The notes: generated from the letters alone by a model not told the origin. Counted from the stretch's first letter, positions 36,885 through 46,059 are shown. The stretch is DNA of 64,000 nt from Salinisphaera sp. T31B1 (GCF_040361275.1 NZ_APNH01000001.1:1089001-1153000); one strand, 5' to 3'. A program made the numbers and translations.

Positions 36885-37993
36885 GCATATCCGTGACCCA
36901 ACGTCTGGCCGCCCTGCGCGAATCGATCCCGCCGGTCTCGGTGGCCGAAGCCGCCCGACGGGTCGAGGCCGGAGCCTGGCTGATCGATATCCGCGAGGCC
37001 GACGAGATCGCCCAGGGCACCCCGACCGCCGCCCGGGCGCTCGGGCGGGGTTTTCTTGAGATGCGCCTGGAAAGCGAGGGCGTGGCGGCCGACGATACCT
37101 TGTTGTTGTTGTGTGCTTCAGGCTCGCGTTCGTTGCTGGCTGCCGAGCAGTTGCGCGGGCTGGGCTATACCGATGTGCACTCGGTCGACGGCGGCTTCGA
37201 CGCCTGGAAGGACGCCGGACTGGCGTTCGTGACGCCCACCCTGCTCGATGGCGCCGATCGCGCCCGCTATGCGCGCCAGCTCACGCTGCCCGAGGTCGGC
37301 GAGGCCGGCCAGACGAAGCTGCGCGATGCCCGCGTGCTGATTGTCGGCGCCGGCGGGCTGGGCAGCCCGGCCGCGCTCTATCTGGCCGCGGCGGGCGTGG
37401 GACATCTGGCGATCGTCGATCACGACGTCGTCGACCGTTCCAATCTGCACCGCCAGATCCTGCACCGCGATGCCAGCGTGGGCCAGCCCAAGGTTCGCTC
37501 GGCGCTGGCCACCCTGACGGCGCTCAATCCGAGCATCGAGGTCGAGCCGATCCAGGCGCGCGTGGGCAGCGACAACGCCGCCGAGCTGGTGGCCGGTCAC
37601 GATCTGGTCGTCGACGGCTCGGATAACTTCGCAGCCCGCTATGCGATCAACGATGCCTGCGTGGCCGCGCGCATCGCCCTGGTCTATGGGGCGGTCGAAC
37701 GTTTTGCTGGCCAGGTCGGGGTGTTCCCGGCCGGCGGGCGGCCTTGCTATCGCTGTCTGTTCGCCAGCGCACCCCCGGCCGGGAGCGCGCCGACCTGTGC
37801 CGAGGCCGGCGTACTCGGCGTGGTCCCGGGCTTGGTGGGCACTCTGCAGGCGCTGGAGGCGATCAAGCAGATCATCGGTATGCCACAGACGCTCAGCGCG
37901 CGCGTGCTCACGCTGGACGTACGCAGCCAGCGCTGGCGCAGTCTCGAAGTGCCGGCCGATCCGTGTTGCGCCAGTTGTGGCGAGCGTGCGTGA
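36881..37993 (+). CDS. moeB: MoeB-like E1 adenylyltransferase with an N-terminal rhodanese domain
   Basis: The 370 residues have a rhodanese domain first (about 15-110: LIDIREADEIAQGT, active-site loop LCASGSRS, VDGGFDAWKDAG). A ThiF/MoeB domain follows with the nucleotide motif VLIVGAGGLGSPAALYLAAAGVG, DVVDRSNLHRQILH and VVDGSDNFAARYAIND. Two zinc-type Cys pairs are visible: CYRC and the C-terminal CASC. It would adenylate the C-terminal glycine of MoaD or ThiS and may pass sulfur from the rhodanese Cys. In eukaryotic MOCS3/Uba4 the rhodanese is C-terminal; here the order is reversed. Confidence 0.88.
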   Translation: MSISVTQRLAALRESIPPVSVAEAARRVEAGAWLIDIREADEIAQGTPTAARALGRGFLEMRLESEGVAADDTLLLLCASGSRSLLAAEQLRGLGYTDVHSVDGGFDAWKDAGLAFVTPTLLDGADRARYARQLTLPEVGEAGQTKLRDARVLIVGAGGLGSPAALYLAAAGVGHLAIVDHDVVDRSNLHRQILHRDASVGQPKVRSALATLTALNPSIEVEPIQARVGSDNAAELVAGHDLVVDGSDNFAARYAINDACVAARIALVYGAVERFAGQVGVFPAGGRPCYRCLFASAPPAGSAPTCAEAGVLGVVPGLVGTLQALEAIKQIIGMPQTLSARVLTLDVRSQRWRSLEVPADPCCASCGERA

Positions 37994-38071
37994 GACGTTG
38001 GTCGGATGGTGGTCAAACCTTGACCATTGCTAGCATCAGGCGGATTTGACAAGCGATTGCCCGGGGACGCC

Positions 38072-39772
38072 ATGCCAGCCTTTTTTCTGATCGTCATCGC
38101 TCTGGTGGCCTTCTATCTCGGTTACAAGTTCTATTCGCGCTATCTGGCCGAGAAGGTCTATGCGCTGGACCCGAACTTCGTCACGCCCGCCCACGAGTTG
38201 CGCGACGGCGTGGATTTCGTGCCCACCCACAAACACGTGCTGCTCGGTCACCACTTCACGTCGGTGGCGGGGGCGGCTCCCATCGTGGGCCCGGCGATCG
38301 CGGTCTACTGGGGCTGGCTGCCGGCGCTGACCTGGGTGGTGCTGGGCACCATCTTCGCGGCCGGCGTGCACGATTTCGGCTCGATCGTGGTGTCTGCCCG
38401 CAACCGTGGCCAGAACATCGGCACCCTGTCGGGCAAGGTCATCAGCGCTCGGGCAAGCACACTGTTCCTGCTGATCATCTTCTTCCTGCTGACGCTGGTG
38501 AACGCCGTGTTCGGCGTGGTCATGGCGATCCTGTTCATGAAAAACCCCGGGGCGGTGATCCCCGCGCTGATCGTCATCCCGATCGCGATCTTCATCGGTC
38601 AATGGGCCTATCGACTGGGCCGATCGATCATCATTCCCTCGATCGTGGGCCTGCTGATCCTGTATGTCGCGATCCCGGTGGGCCAGGCCTACCCGATTTA
38701 TGTCGACGGCCTGGCCGAGGCTGTAGGGCTGTCGGTCCGCACGACCTGGATCATCCTGATCTTCGCCTATACGTGGATCGCCTCGCGCCTGCCGGTGTGG
38801 GTGCTGCTGCAGCCGCGTGACTACATCAATGGTCAGCAGCTGCTGGTGGCCCTGGTAGTGATCTTTGCCGGCGTGCTCGTCGGCTGGGACAAGATCACCG
38901 CACCGGCGGTCAACGATGTGGCGGCCGGCTCGCCGCACTGGTTCCCCTATCTGTTCATCACCGTCGCCTGCGGCGCGATTTCCGGCTTCCACAGCATGGT
39001 GGCGTCGGGCACGACGTCCAAGCAGCTGGGCAACGAAACCGAAGCACGGTTCGTCGGCTATGGCGGTGCGCTGGGCGAGGGGGCACTGGCGCTGGCCGCA
39101 ATCCTGGCCTGTACCGCTGGTCTCGGTGCAGCGGGCGACTGGAACACCGCCTATGCCGATTTCGGCGCCGCGTCGGGCGGTGCACTCGGACATTTCGTCG
39201 ACGGCACCGGACATTTTTTGAGCAATCTGGGTATTCCGGCGACTCTGGGAGCAACCTTCGCGGCGGTGGTGGTGATCACCTTCGCCGGTACCACGATGGA
39301 TACCGGCGTGCGGCTGCAGCGCTATATTCTTGAAGAGATCAGTGAGCTGGCGGGTATCAAGGCGCTCGCCGGACGCGTGAACGTGCTGACCACGCTGGCC
39401 GTGCTGGTGCCGCTGGGGCTGGCCCTGGTGCCCGGCGGCGACGGCAAGGGCTTTGCCTTCGGCCGGCTGTGGACACTGTTCGGCACCACCAATCAGCTCA
39501 CGGCCGGGCTGGCGCTGTCTGTGATCGGCGTCTGGGTGCTGGCCCGCAACCGCAATCCGCTCGCCGCGCTCATCCCGCTGGTGTTCCTGCTGGTCATGAC
39601 CACCTGGGCGTTGATCCTCAACCTGTTCGATTTCTTCGCCAAGGGAGATTACCTCCTGTTGGTCATGGATGCGGCGATCTTCATACTGGCCGCCTGGCTT
39701 GCGGTCGAGGCGTTCACGGCGTTCAACCGGGAACGCCACAACGCCAGCCAGGCGCAGCCCGCCGAACGATGA
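38072..39772 (+). CDS. CstA-family pyruvate/peptide carrier
   Basis: ATG 38072 follows GGGGAC at 38062-38067. The 566 residues are hydrophobic with many helices and the CstA signatures: PTHKHVLLGHHFTSVAGAAPIVGPAIAVYWGWLPALTWV (about 50-88), GVHDFGSIVVSARNRGQNIG, ITVACGAISGFHSMVASGTTSKQL and FAGTTMDTGVRLQRYI. CstA and BtsT import pyruvate or peptides, typically under carbon limitation. It is shorter than E. coli CstA (about 700) and lacks the usual YbdD partner. Its stop overlaps the ATG of the next gene (ATGA). Confidence 0.9.
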   Translation: MPAFFLIVIALVAFYLGYKFYSRYLAEKVYALDPNFVTPAHELRDGVDFVPTHKHVLLGHHFTSVAGAAPIVGPAIAVYWGWLPALTWVVLGTIFAAGVHDFGSIVVSARNRGQNIGTLSGKVISARASTLFLLIIFFLLTLVNAVFGVVMAILFMKNPGAVIPALIVIPIAIFIGQWAYRLGRSIIIPSIVGLLILYVAIPVGQAYPIYVDGLAEAVGLSVRTTWIILIFAYTWIASRLPVWVLLQPRDYINGQQLLVALVVIFAGVLVGWDKITAPAVNDVAAGSPHWFPYLFITVACGAISGFHSMVASGTTSKQLGNETEARFVGYGGALGEGALALAAILACTAGLGAAGDWNTAYADFGAASGGALGHFVDGTGHFLSNLGIPATLGATFAAVVVITFAGTTMDTGVRLQRYILEEISELAGIKALAGRVNVLTTLAVLVPLGLALVPGGDGKGFAFGRLWTLFGTTNQLTAGLALSVIGVWVLARNRNPLAALIPLVFLLVMTTWALILNLFDFFAKGDYLLLVMDAAIFILAAWLAVEAFTAFNRERHNASQAQPAER

Positions 39773-40239
39773 CGCCGCGGCCCCGGCCGGTCGCCCCGCC
39801 GTCGATAGGCGGGGCACGCGCCGTGGGCGCCCATCAGGTGCTGCTGGTACGCGAGCAGGATGGGCAGCACAGCGGCTCGGGTTGCTGCGGCCGGCTCGGC
39901 GGATGTCATACCGAACTGGGCGCGGCAGCGGATTTCAGCCACAGCCGTGCGCGCATGCTGCAGATCGGTGAGGTCTACCGCGCGTTGCGGGCGTGTCGGC
40001 CGGCACTGGATGTGGTCGTGGTCGATCCGCGCAACGTGGTCTGGCTTTACCCGACGGTCTGGCGCAGCGCGCGCCGTGACGGTCTGGGCCGCTGGGCGGC
40101 GCTGCGCTCGATGGCTCGTGCCGGCTCGCCCATGGCCGTGGTCGTCGATGGCGATACCTTGTTCGCTGGCCGTCTGCCGCCGACCGAGCAGGTCGTCGGG
40201 CGCATTCTCGAGCGGATCGATCGGCGTTTCGACGCCTGA
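39769..40239 (+). CDS. ArsD-like thioredoxin-fold protein with a Cys-Cys...Cys cluster
   Basis: ATG 39769 overlaps the CstA stop codon, so translation is coupled; the product is 156 residues. After a short N-terminal extension, strand QVLLVREQDG leads to GSGCCGRLGGC (Cys39, Cys40, Cys46), comparable with the CC-x4-C arsenite site of ArsD. The C-terminal SPMAVVVDGDTLFAGRLPPTEQ resembles the end of the ArsD fold, with a cis-Pro-type loop. ArsD hands As(III) to ArsA, and an ArsA-type ATPase lies 0.4 kb downstream. The spacing between Cys40 and Cys46 is one residue longer than in ArsD. Family assignment is my inference from alignment by eye. Confidence 0.55.
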   Translation: MTPRPRPVAPPSIGGARAVGAHQVLLVREQDGQHSGSGCCGRLGGCHTELGAAADFSHSRARMLQIGEVYRALRACRPALDVVVVDPRNVVWLYPTVWRSARRDGLGRWAALRSMARAGSPMAVVVDGDTLFAGRLPPTEQVVGRILERIDRRFDA

Positions 40240-40297
40240 TGACCCGGCGTAGGCTGGGCCAGGCTCGTCCAAATACCACCCGTAATCGAGGTGCTTC

Positions 40298-40561
40298 ATG
40301 AGCCGTGACAAGAGCGTCTGGCAACGTATCAACGACTACCACGACGAATTGTTCATGGCCCCTTGGCGGGCCGGTATCGCACGTCAGGCTCGCGCCGAAG
40401 AGGACGCGCTGGTTGCACTGTTGTTTCTCGAAGCGCTCGGAATTCCGGGCCCGGCAGACTACTACGCGCTGGAACTCTATCCCGATCTGATCGAGGCGTT
40501 TCATCGCTGGCATCAGCGCATGGGCATGGACACCTTCCCCGAAGCCGGCGTTTGCTGCTGA
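40298..40561 (+). CDS. Small helical protein ending in Cys-Cys (cory-CC-star type)
   Basis: This 87-residue protein is preceded by GAGGTG (40288-40293) at 4-nt spacing. It is rich in aromatic and acidic residues, has no membrane helix, and ends in two cysteines (residues 86-87, followed directly by the stop). It looks like the small family that NCBI labels cory-CC-star, a name referring to that C-terminal CC. It sits between the ArsD-like gene and the ArsA-type ATPase gene on the same strand. Its biochemical function is unknown; a thiol or metal-binding tail is a guess from the sequence. Confidence 0.6.
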   Translation: MSRDKSVWQRINDYHDELFMAPWRAGIARQARAEEDALVALLFLEALGIPGPADYYALELYPDLIEAFHRWHQRMGMDTFPEAGVCC

Positions 40562-40621
40562 GCGGCGCGGTCACGACCGGTCTCCGTGCCGGCCGACACT
40601 TGTTTGCAATGGAGCCGCCCG

Positions 40622-41578
40622 ATGGCGCATACGCACGCCCACGACGAGCCGACCCGTTTCTATCTGTTCGGTGGCAAGGGCGGGGTCGGCAAGACCACGC
40701 TCGCGGCAGCCAATGCATTGCGTCTGGCCGCTGGCGGCAGCCGAACGTTGCTGGTTTCTACCGATCCCGCCCATTCGGTGTCGGATCTGCTGGGCCGGCG
40801 CCTGGGCGCCGAACCGAGCGCAGCCGGCGAGCATCTCTGGGCGATGGAGATCGATCCCGAGGCGGATGCGCGTGATTATGTCGAAGGAATTCGCGAGGAC
40901 GCGCGGGAGGCCGTCTCCAAGGCGGTGCTGCCGGCGCTGGATAGGCATCTGAAGCTGGCAGTACAGGCTCCGGGTACTGCCGAATCTGCTCTGTTCGACC
41001 GCTTCACCCGCATCATGACCTGGTGTCCAGAGCGTTTCGATGCGGTGGTCTTCGACACCGCCCCCAGTGGCCATACGCTACGCCTGCTGACGTTGCCGTC
41101 CATGCTCGGTGCCTGGGTCGAAGGTCTGGCCGGCCAGCGTGCCAAGGTCAACAAGCTCCAGGGCATGTGGCGCAACATGGCCGGGGTGTCCGAGCCCCAG
41201 CGCGAGGATCGTGTGTTGGCACGGTTGCGCCAGCGTGCCGATCGTTTTGCCACGGCGCGCCAGCGTCTGCATGCCGAAGCGGTGTTTCATCCGGTGATGC
41301 TTGCCGAACGGCTGCCGATCGAGGAGACCGCGCGCGTCGTCGAGCAACTGGCGGAGACCCGTATCCCCGTGGGGGCGATCTATGTCAACCGGCTATGGCC
41401 GGCCGAGCCCGCGAGTGCGTTCATCACCGAGCGCGTAGCCCAGCAGGATGCGTATCTCGACGAGATTCGGCGCCGCTTTGCCGATCATCGTCTGATCGAG
41501 GTCGCCCAGAGCGCCCGCGACGTGGTGGGCCGCGATCAGCTCGAAGCGCTGGCGGCCTGGCTGCCGGATAGCGCCTGA
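40622..41578 (+). CDS. ArsA/Get3-family ATPase (single domain)
   Basis: ATG 40622 has GGAG at 40611-40614. The 318 residues contain the deviant Walker A FGGKGGVGKTTLA (about 17-29), switch I DPAHSVSDLLG, the A-loop/switch II VVFDTAPSGHTLRLLTLPSML and YVNRLWPAEPAS. This is half the size of plasmid ArsA and lacks the Get3 CxxC dimer motif. Typical family roles are arsenite efflux with ArsB or insertion of tail-anchored proteins; no arsB is nearby. Its neighbours (ArsD-like, CC-terminal protein, CstA) suggest a dedicated complex, which is inference. Confidence 0.85.
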   Translation: MAHTHAHDEPTRFYLFGGKGGVGKTTLAAANALRLAAGGSRTLLVSTDPAHSVSDLLGRRLGAEPSAAGEHLWAMEIDPEADARDYVEGIREDAREAVSKAVLPALDRHLKLAVQAPGTAESALFDRFTRIMTWCPERFDAVVFDTAPSGHTLRLLTLPSMLGAWVEGLAGQRAKVNKLQGMWRNMAGVSEPQREDRVLARLRQRADRFATARQRLHAEAVFHPVMLAERLPIEETARVVEQLAETRIPVGAIYVNRLWPAEPASAFITERVAQQDAYLDEIRRRFADHRLIEVAQSARDVVGRDQLEALAAWLPDSA

Positions 41579-41675
41579 CGATGCGCCGGGACTGCGCCAA
41601 TAGGACAGGTTACCCCGGCCGCCGATCGTGCCATGATTGAACGAAGTGGCGCGGGACCGCGATGGCGTGGAGACC

Positions 41676-43415
41676 ATGGACCATATTGCAAGCAGGGTCA
41701 TCGAACGACACGGGCTCGGCGGAACCTGGTGGTACGACCTGGAGACCCGCCAGTTATGGTGGTCTGAAGGGATCTACCGGATCCACGATATCGAGCCCGA
41801 GGCCTATACGCCGAGCCCGGAAACGGTGGGGCAGTTCTACGAGCCCGAATCCCGTGCTCGTGTTCGCGAGGCGATCGACCGGGCGGTCCACGAACACATC
41901 GGCTGGAGCCTCACGCTGTTGCTACGTCGGCGCAACGGCGAGTTGCGCTATGTACACTCCGTAGCCGGCGTCGAGGTGCGCAGCGGCAAGGCGCCGCTGT
42001 TGGCCGGTGCATTCTTTGACATTCATGCGCCAACCGTCGAGCGTATCGAACGCGAAACCCGGCGGCATCGTCAGTCGGAGCAGCAGAGCCGCCGATGGCG
42101 CATTGCCGGCGAGAACGCCGGGCTGGCACTGATCGATTTCGACAGCCAGATCTACCGCGTCTCGGGGGCATTCGCACGTCATATCGGACTCAGCGATGGC
42201 GGAGAGGTCGAGATTGACGCCGAACAATGGCTGGCCTTCGTCCACCCCGAGGACCGTCTGGTTCGCCACCGTCGCCTGCTCGCCCATCTCGCCGGCGAGA
42301 GCGCGTTCTACGTCTGCGAATATCGGCTGCGGCTGGGCGGCGACCAGGACCTGTGGGTGCGAGAGGCCGGCCGTCGCGCCGCCGAAGACGAGGATGTCGG
42401 CGGCGACCGCATGATCGGCACATTGTCCGACATCACCGACCGCAAGCTGGCCGAGCGCGCGGTGTTCGACGCCAAGGAACTGGCCGAGGTGACTTTCGAG
42501 GCGATCGGCGAAGGCCTGATACGGGTCGACCGCGAGGGCCGTATCAGCGAAATCAATTCGGCCGGCTGCGCGCTGCTGGCGCGTGATGCGGCAAGCACCA
42601 TCGGCCAGCGCTTCGTCGACGTCGTGCAACTCTACGAGGCAGCCCGGGACCGGCTGCTGCCGGATCCGGTGGCCGAAGTGATCGAACACGGCGAGCGCGT
42701 GCGCGTGCCGATCTTCAGCCGGCTCCGACGGGCGGACGGCGCATTTCTGGCGATCGTCGACTCGGTTTCGCCGATCCACGACGAAGCCGGCGCCGTTCGG
42801 GGCGTGGTGTTCGTGTTCCAGGACATCAGCGAGGCCCGGCGCATGACCGAAGAGCTCGTGCATCAGGCCAGCCATGATCCGCTGACCGGCCTGCTCAACC
42901 GACGTGGCTTCGAAGAGGCGCTCGAACGCGCCTGGCACCAGGTCAACGCCGGTCAGCGCAAGGCCTGCGTGATGTATCTGGACCTGGATCATTTCAAGAC
43001 CATCAACGATCGCTTCGGCCACGCGATCGGCGACGCGCTGCTGCGCGAAGTCGCCGAGGCCTTTCGCCAGATCCTGCGCAGCTCCGACGTACTGGCGCGT
43101 CTGGGCGGTGACGAGTTCGCCGCGATCGTCGAGTCGGCCGCGCCGGAAGATGTCGATACCATCGCTCGCAAGCTCATAAAAGCTGCGCGCAAGATCCACG
43201 TAAAAGCCTGTCGACGCACGTTGCCGCTCGGTGTGAGCCTTGGCGTCGCGGTGATCGAGCCGGGCCTGATCTCCGGCGAGGCGGCCCTCAACAAGGCCGA
43301 TATCGCGCTATATCGGGCCAAGACGGCCGGCCGCGGCCGTTACCAGTTCCACGACGACTCTGCGGTCGATTCGCCCTGGGCGGACAATCAACTCGACGGA
43401 CGCATGCGCAAGTAA
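41676..43415 (+). CDS. PAS-domain diguanylate cyclase
   Basis: I start at ATG 41676; TTG 41637 in frame would add 13 Arg-rich residues and has no ribosome site, so the start is uncertain. The product is 579 residues with no membrane helix. Three PAS-like segments are seen (about 15-115, 125-250, 265-390; for example GTLSDITDRKLAE and VVFVFQDISEARRMTEEL). A GGDEF domain follows with intact RLGGDEF and an RSSD inhibitory I-site five residues before it. It synthesises c-di-GMP, presumably in response to a cytosolic signal. There is no EAL domain. Confidence 0.9.
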   Translation: MDHIASRVIERHGLGGTWWYDLETRQLWWSEGIYRIHDIEPEAYTPSPETVGQFYEPESRARVREAIDRAVHEHIGWSLTLLLRRRNGELRYVHSVAGVEVRSGKAPLLAGAFFDIHAPTVERIERETRRHRQSEQQSRRWRIAGENAGLALIDFDSQIYRVSGAFARHIGLSDGGEVEIDAEQWLAFVHPEDRLVRHRRLLAHLAGESAFYVCEYRLRLGGDQDLWVREAGRRAAEDEDVGGDRMIGTLSDITDRKLAERAVFDAKELAEVTFEAIGEGLIRVDREGRISEINSAGCALLARDAASTIGQRFVDVVQLYEAARDRLLPDPVAEVIEHGERVRVPIFSRLRRADGAFLAIVDSVSPIHDEAGAVRGVVFVFQDISEARRMTEELVHQASHDPLTGLLNRRGFEEALERAWHQVNAGQRKACVMYLDLDHFKTINDRFGHAIGDALLREVAEAFRQILRSSDVLARLGGDEFAAIVESAAPEDVDTIARKLIKAARKIHVKACRRTLPLGVSLGVAVIEPGLISGEAALNKADIALYRAKTAGRGRYQFHDDSAVDSPWADNQLDGRMRK

Positions 43416-43950
43416 ATCCGTACGTGCTGCGGTATCGGTCAACCCGCGCATCCGCGCTGGCGATATGCACGGCCTCGGGCCGGCATCGCAGCAGGCGCAT
43501 CGCGACAGGTGTCAGCGGGGTGGCCGCCAGACGGATCGCGCGATAGGCCGGACAGGCCACGCTGGCAAACAAGCCCGGGATGAATCACGAGTACATCTTG
43601 GCCGGCCCGCTCGAGTCGGCAACCCGCGCGGTGACCACGCCGTTCATCCGCGTCGCCAGGCATCGGACTGCAAGGCGATTCACCTGCCTCGGACTTTCAT
43701 CGGACCGGCGAGCCGTCGATGACAGCGCGTCTGTAGGGCAGCAATTACCGGGCGATGACCGTCGCAAGACGATTCGATGACGTCTGGCATGAGCACAGTC
43801 GTCGCCGGTGACCTTCGATGCAGACGCCAGCGCGGTTCTACGGGGCCGGTGCTCGACAAATGGCTGTCAGGCCCGTATTGACGCAGGCTCGGCCATCCCG
43901 CAGGATCCCGGGCCGGCGGACCGGCCCGGCAGCCTTTGGCAGGGCGTGAA
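43416..43950. other. 535-bp stretch without a recognisable gene
   Basis: Short open frames exist on both strands, but none has a ribosome site with protein-like composition. A perfect hairpin CGGGCCGG/CCGGCCCG (43909-43928) lies 22 bp beyond the stop of the minus-strand quinone oxidoreductase gene; no U tract follows, so it is at best a weak terminator. I see nothing else there. Confidence 0.4.
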
Positions 43951-44934
43951 TCAATCGTCGCGTGGCGTGATCACGACCTTGCCGGAGACCTTGCGCGAGG
44001 TCAGTGAGGCAATGGCTTCGCCGCCCCGTGACAGCGGGTAGGTGGCAGCGATATGCGGGCGAAGACGGCCTTCATTGAGCAGCTTGAACAGCGCGGCGAG
44101 ATCGGCGGCGTTGTTCTCGGGCTCTTTCTTGACGAACGCGCCCCAGAACACGCCCACGATCGAGCAGCCCTTGAGCAGGGCCAGGTTGAGCGGCGGTTTG
44201 GGAATGTCGCCAGCGGCAAAGCCGACCACCAGCAGACGACCGCGCCAGGCCGTGCCGCGCAGAGCGGCTTCGGTATACGGTCCGCCGACCGGATCATAGA
44301 CCACATCGACGCCGCGCCCGCCGGTTCGTTCCTTGATGGCGGTCTTCAGGTCCTCGTTGGCATAGTTGATCGTCTCGTCCGCGCCGTGTTCGACACAGAC
44401 AGCCAGCTTTTCGTCGCTGGAGGCCGCGGCGATCACGTGGGCGCCCATTGCCTTGCCCAGTTCCACGGCGGCCAGACCCACGCCGCCCGAGGCGCCCAGC
44501 ACGAGCAATGTTTCGCCTTCGGCCAGCGCGGCCCGGTCGGCCAGGGCGTGATACGTCGTGCCGTAGGTCATGACGAACGCCGAGGCGGTGACATAGTCCG
44601 CACCCTTGGGCATCGGAATGACGCGGTCGGCGTTGGTGGCGACCTGTTCGGCAAACGCGCCGTAGGTCGTGAACGCGATGACGTCGTCGCCGACCTTCAC
44701 ATGGCGAACGTTGTCGCCGATCGCGGCGACCACGCCGGCGAGTTCGCCGCCGGGCGCGAACGGCAGCTCCGGCTTGGTCTGATACTTGTCCTCGATGATC
44801 AGGCTGTCCGGGAAGTTCACAGCGGCTGCATGGACATCGATGAGTACCTGATCCGGGCCGATCTCGGGCGTCGGCATCTCTTCGACGACCAGCGTCTCGG
44901 GCGGACCGAACTGCTTGCACAGCAATGCTTTCAT
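43951..44934 (-). CDS. Quinone-oxidoreductase-like (zinc-independent MDR) NADPH dehydrogenase
   Basis: The 327 residues show the medium-chain dehydrogenase/reductase layout: a GroES-like domain (MKALLCKQFGPPETL, FPDSLIIEDKYQTKPELPFAPGGELAGVV) and a Rossmann domain with LGASGGVGLAAVELGKAMGA (about 145-164). No zinc-ligand Cys or His set is visible, as in QorA and crotonyl-CoA-reductase-like members. It reduces quinones or enones with NADPH. It is divergent from the AtuB-like SDR gene (190 bp), so it could belong to the terpene catabolic region. Confidence 0.88.
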   Translation of the reverse strand: MKALLCKQFGPPETLVVEEMPTPEIGPDQVLIDVHAAAVNFPDSLIIEDKYQTKPELPFAPGGELAGVVAAIGDNVRHVKVGDDVIAFTTYGAFAEQVATNADRVIPMPKGADYVTASAFVMTYGTTYHALADRAALAEGETLLVLGASGGVGLAAVELGKAMGAHVIAAASSDEKLAVCVEHGADETINYANEDLKTAIKERTGGRGVDVVYDPVGGPYTEAALRGTAWRGRLLVVGFAAGDIPKPPLNLALLKGCSIVGVFWGAFVKKEPENNAADLAALFKLLNEGRLRPHIAATYPLSRGGEAIASLTSRKVSGKVVITPRDD

Positions 44935-45123
44935 GCAAATTTCCTCGTGGTGGGTGGCGTCCGGCCGTGGCGGGTTCGGCCTGACTGGACGCTCGTGCTC
45001 GAACGATCGTTCGCCGTAGTGTGCCCGACGCGCGCGCCCGATGCGACGCGCGTACGCATCGCTTTCGCGGCCGCTGGCTTGTATGTTCTAGAACGTCATC
45101 AATCGCTGACAAGGTATGCCCGG

Positions 45124-46002
45124 ATGTATGGATCGGTCTTCCGTGATGAATTGTTCGCCGGCCAGACGATCCTGGTGACCGGTGGCGGCTCGGGCATCGG
45201 CCGCTGCACCGCACATGAGTTGGCTCGCCTGGGGGCGATGGTCATCGTCGCCGGGCGCCGGGCCGAACGTCTGGATGCCACGGCCGCCGAAATCGTTGCC
45301 GACGGCGGCCGGGCGGCCACCGCGGTTTTCGATATACGTGACGAGGACGCGGTGGCGGGCTCGATTGCCGAGCTGCTGGCGGCCCACGGCCCCATCTGCG
45401 GGCTGGTCAACAACGCCGGGGGCCAGTATCCGGCGCCCCTGGCCGAGATCGGCCGGAAAGGCTGGGATGCGGTGGTGGCCAGCAATCTGACCGGCGGTTT
45501 TCTGGTCGCGCGCGAGCTGTACAACCAGTGCATGGCCGCGGATGGCGGGGCGATCGTCAACATGCTCGCCGACATGTGGAACGGCATGCCCGGGATGGGT
45601 CACAGCGGCGCTGCGCGCGCCGGCATGCTCAATTTCACCGAATCCGCCGCGGTGGAATGGGCGGCCTCCGGCGTGCGAGTGAATGCGGTCGCACCCGGCT
45701 ACATCGCGTCCTCGGGCATGGATCATTACGATCCGGCCTTTGCCCGGGCGATGATGCCCCGTTGTGCGGCCGCCACGCCGCTCAAGCGAATGGGTGAAGA
45801 GGCCGAGGTAGCCGCGGCCATCGTGTTCCTGCTGTGCCCGGCGGCGGCCTACATCACGGGCGGCTGTATCAAGATCGACGGCGGTTCGAGTCTGGCATCG
45901 GGCCTGTTCGGGCTGGCTGATCACGATCGCAGTACACCGTTTCGAGGCTTCCACCGCGCCGCGCCGCCCAGGGCCGCCCAGGGGCTGGACAGGAACGACT
46001 AA
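45124..46002 (+). CDS. atuB: AtuB/PECR-like short-chain dehydrogenase/reductase
   Basis: ATG 45124 (AAGG at 45111-45114) gives 292 residues. NAD(P) motif LVTGGGSGIG (about 17-26), LVNNAGG and the C-terminal ITGGCIKIDGG are classical SDR. In place of YxxxK the sequence reads HSGAARAGM, so the usual Tyr and Lys are Ser and Arg. The same pattern occurs in PECR-type trans-2-enoyl-CoA reductases and, as I recall, in AtuB. The tail FRGFHRAAPP also looks AtuB-like. It lies before the TetR gene and the other atu genes and is probably part of citronellol/geraniol breakdown. The symbol is by resemblance. Confidence 0.75.
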   Translation: MYGSVFRDELFAGQTILVTGGGSGIGRCTAHELARLGAMVIVAGRRAERLDATAAEIVADGGRAATAVFDIRDEDAVAGSIAELLAAHGPICGLVNNAGGQYPAPLAEIGRKGWDAVVASNLTGGFLVARELYNQCMAADGGAIVNMLADMWNGMPGMGHSGAARAGMLNFTESAAVEWAASGVRVNAVAPGYIASSGMDHYDPAFARAMMPRCAAATPLKRMGEEAEVAAAIVFLLCPAAAYITGGCIKIDGGSSLASGLFGLADHDRSTPFRGFHRAAPPRAAQGLDRND

Positions 46003-46059
46003 GCAGAAGGCTCTACGCGAGCGCGCCGCTTGCCCGAGCCCGGGCAGGACAGACGGTGC

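Noticed and set aside
40622-41578. Arsenic-resistance operon
   Set aside because: No arsB/acr3, arsR or arsC is present, and the ATPase is a single domain; the ArsA and ArsD resemblance alone does not support it.
43416-43950. Decayed gene in the gap between the diguanylate cyclase and the quinone oxidoreductase
   Set aside because: No frame gives recognisable family motifs on either strand; cannot be supported.
44053-45123. Upstream extension of the SDR gene (frame open from 44053)
   Set aside because: The extension is antisense to the quinone oxidoreductase gene and unlike any SDR N-terminus. ATG 45124 has a ribosome site.
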